A stretch of 64,000 nt of DNA from Saururus chinensis (Eukaryota > Streptophyta > Magnoliopsida > Piperales > Saururaceae), in the NCBI GenBank assembly GCA_035235625.1, contig CP141147.1, positions 30,362,756 through 30,426,755 on the forward strand, written 5' to 3'. The position numbers were made by a program, and so were the translations under genes. Shown piece by piece: positions 61,901 through 64,000 of the stretch (its first letter is position 1; every line of letters starts with the position of its first letter). The notes under the pieces were generated by a model. It did not search any database and was not told where the DNA came from. It was given only the letters and a program-made list of their open reading frames with translations.

Positions 61901-64000
61901 TGACAACGTTACATTGCACCGAAGAGGATGCTCATTACTGCAGCGATAGTGTCACCTCCGCTCGATTGCTTAGCGGTTACTACTATTGCTCCTATCCAAA
62001 CAATCACAGCCCATGAGCTGAAAGTCACTGTTTGGAACATTCCCAGTCCCACTCCCTTTATCAGTGCCTCATCCTTGCTAAGCTTTAATTGTCTGTCCAT
62101 GTTATTAGAGAAAGACCTGATGGCAGAGTTTTCTCCAACAAACGAAAAAACTGTTTTGATCTGCGATGTTGTCTGCATGGGTTGACGACATTGTTATATT
62201 CGATCAGTTGTTTTTATAACTGGTGGTAGTTTGATATAGAAAAAAACTTTATTATCTTTAGTGTATTTAGCAGTTGGATACCTGTTCTACCAGTGAAGTA
62301 ACTTCTGATATGTATTTCATCCGTAGTGCCGAAATGCTATTCATTTTGCTCGTGTAAATAGCTCCGATAGCAGATATCAGAGGCACCACTAACAAAGTTA
62401 GCATTGCAACCTCCCAGCAACAGATGAAAGCAATCAATATCCCCCCGAAGAAAGCTGATAAACTCGACAGAAAATGGCCCAACTGTCATAAGAAAAATAT
62501 TAGTTAAAAGGTCATAGTATGCTAGAGGGATGTGTTTGCTCGGAGCCCAGTTTTTGGCCGAATCAATTGGTTTAGCCAAACCGTGGCACATCTCTTGTAA
62601 TGTACAAAAAAACATAGTACTTCAACAAAGAAATTATAAATCCCAAAGAGATCGAAAAGAGAAAACACAAACTACAAACAAAAAACACACATATAAACGC
62701 ACTTGTAAAGGCAGGTGGCTTGGTGATCTTTTAAAAGGTTGGTTGCCTTGCCCCTTCTGGTTGGGACCTCAGATTCAAACACCTCTAGTTAATAAAAAAG
62801 AAAAAAATAACATGCTTTAAGTTTGATTATGAATTGTGTTATTCAGCAGGGCGGGACCATACTTTTAAAACCCGGAATGTCTTCGCCTCTTGAACAAGTC
62901 TACCGAACACGTTGACTGAAACTGGCCTCACCAATGGCCATCAACCGTGGCTAGCGCACGTATTCCATAGATCATACGGCTCTTGTAAATGCCTAAATGG
63001 AGGATACCCTGGAGAATACTTTTAGGAGGACAAAAAAAATCTTCCAACAGAAGCTCTTTCATCTTGGGCATTGTAGGAAAAACTAGGGAGCTTAATGCTT
63101 ACCTTCCTATGTTCTGCTTGACGTGTTTGAGTCCCTTTTATTTTCTAATATAGTTGTGCTAGCCTAGACATTGTTATATCTCTAATGCTAAAGTTCTTGC
63201 CGCAAGTCCAATGTTTTTTATTTTTTATTGGTAAGACTAGTGAATGCTTTCCTTTTCTTTTTTTTGCTACAAACTAGTGAAATATTGTGCCTAAATTTAA
63301 ATCTCATTCAAGCAGATATAGTACCTTTTCACCGGTAGCATCTTGTATAAGGTTCATATGATTTGTCATCCCTGTGATAATTCTTCCACTTCTTAAGTCT
63401 GTATCAAAAGCCCCAATCTCTTGCTTCAAAACTGCTGCAAGATATGCCAGACGCAGGCGAGCCATCTGCCTCTCGCTGGTATACATCCAACACCCGATCT
63501 CTGCCCATTGCAAACATTCATTTCTTTATGGTCTGCATCTCTTCCCTCCACATTCATGAACCAGACTCCTGAGGAGGAAGATGACTAGATAAAAGAAGAA
63601 TGAGAAAACGTACCCAGTATCCCTGCAGGAAGAGTCGCAATTGCCATGTACCAAACAAATGGAATCACCTAAACACAATAGTATCCCAAGGTAAAAAGCA
63701 TTAAATAGCAGTTTAATTCGAGCTTAGGCTTTCTTTACTGCCATTTTCCTTTGCCTTTTCTTTGACAAAGCTGAAAGATCTTACCTTGTAAAGGGCTGTC
63801 ACCATGGCCTGACTGTCATCAATATTGTTTCCAAATGCATCCAGTGCTTTCCCCAGCAGGAGGTACCCAATGGGCTGTGCCATGCCATGCACGATGGCCC
63901 CCATCGTGCCCATGGCAATGAGAAACCAGTCCACCCAGTCTGCATAGCTGAAGAGCTTGAAGAATGAATTGGGCTTTGTGCTACCTTCTTCCTTCTCTTC
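55929..64000 (-). CDS. Full-size ABCB (MDR/P-glycoprotein) transporter, 5' end outside window
   Basis: Ten coding exons on the minus strand: 64000-63785 (partial), 63668-63614, 63500-63325, 62482-62282, 62172-61913, 61830-61517, 61004-60781, 59033-58690, 58350-57917, 57397-55929. All junctions are in phase, giving 1230 residues; only a few N-terminal codons are missing. Layout is TMD1-NBD1-TMD2-NBD2. Visible NBD1 motifs (numbered from the window edge): Walker [10 protein letters not shown] 386-394, Q-loop SQEPSLF, signature LSGGQ 490-494, Walker B ILLLDE to E515, H-loop IAHRMST. NBD2: Walker [10 protein letters not shown] 1017-1025, QQEPLLF, LSGGQ 1121-1125, LLLDE to E1146, VAHRLST. All catalytic residues are present. 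The membrane part has the family block [20 protein letters not shown]. Such transporters sit in plasma membrane or tonoplast and use ATP to move hormones (auxin) or specialised metabolites; the substrate here cannot be told. Confidence 0.93.
59064..59304. repeat. 121-bp tandem duplication in an ABCB intron
   Basis: AACAGTTCTG...GGAACACTTGGCTA...TTAATGGAGTGCRTT occurs twice (starts 59064 and 59185), with about 85-90% identity, in the 1.75-kb intron between the NBD1 Q-loop and signature exons. Confidence 0.9.
60182..60310. repeat. Inverted repeat (hairpin) in an ABCB intron
   Basis: Arms of about 50-57 bp (CATCTGCATTTGTCTGTTTG, GGCTGGTCTGGGCTTG..., and the facing ...CAAGCCCACACCAGCCCAAA, TAGACAGATGCATG) are separated by about 23 bp. 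It may be a small MITE or a fold-back; the transcript of this intron could form a stem-loop. Confidence 0.75.

Overview
This is nuclear DNA of a flowering plant. The evidence is intron-bearing genes with GT-AG junctions, plant-specific families (ATL RING-H2, WRKY, PHT1, MDR-type ABCB) and a dense background of plant transposon types (hAT, Stowaway-like, PIF/Harbinger, CACTA, Mutator-like, LTR elements). The GC-rich, intronless ATL gene and the GC3-rich PHT1 remnants would fit a monocot, but this is not decisive and I name no species. I see no CRISPR array, operon, rRNA or confident tRNA gene.

Layout. 1-6000: a PHT1 phosphate-transporter pseudogene broken into three pieces. The middle piece is inverted, and LTR-like and hAT-like sequence lies between the pieces. 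6000-16800: gene-free repeats, including a fold-back MITE family and two hAT-type non-autonomous elements with exact 8-bp target duplications. 16907-17464 (minus): an intact ATL-type RING-H2 E3 ligase gene with a TATA box. 17.6-29 kb: MITEs and a nest (hAT containing a PIF/Harbinger element containing a small hAT), then LTR-like sequence, a long AT microsatellite and further hAT elements. 29042-32620: a sequence with TG...CA ends and a perfect 5-bp duplication TACAT, best read as a 3.6-kb solo LTR. It carries an 8-unit minisatellite. 32.6-43.5 kb: unassigned sequence with a WRKY fragment and a 3x64-bp tandem repeat, then a decayed Ptta/En-Spm transposase and a CACTA 3' end. 43.5-53.1 kb: LTR-like sequence, a MULE transposase C-terminus and two AT-rich minisatellite fields that share a motif.

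The right end is the genic part. 53589-55710 (plus) is a complete six-exon gene for a ZUP1/ZUFSP-type (peptidase C78) deubiquitinase. 55929-64000 (minus, running off the window) is a ten-exon full-size ABCB/MDR transporter with both nucleotide-binding domains intact. The two are convergent, with 218 bp between stop codons. I rebuilt both from splice junctions; every junction is in phase and no premature stop was seen.

The genes do not form a pathway. The window shows two conserved genes and one RING gene surviving in transposon-rich DNA, with fragments of PHT1 and WRKY genes as casualties. I did not find a clearly new biological system. The most notable items are the inverted-segment PHT1 pseudogene, the solo LTR, the three-level transposon nest, the fold-back MITE family with a 10-bp flanking repeat, and the possible capture of a WRKY fragment next to CACTA sequence.
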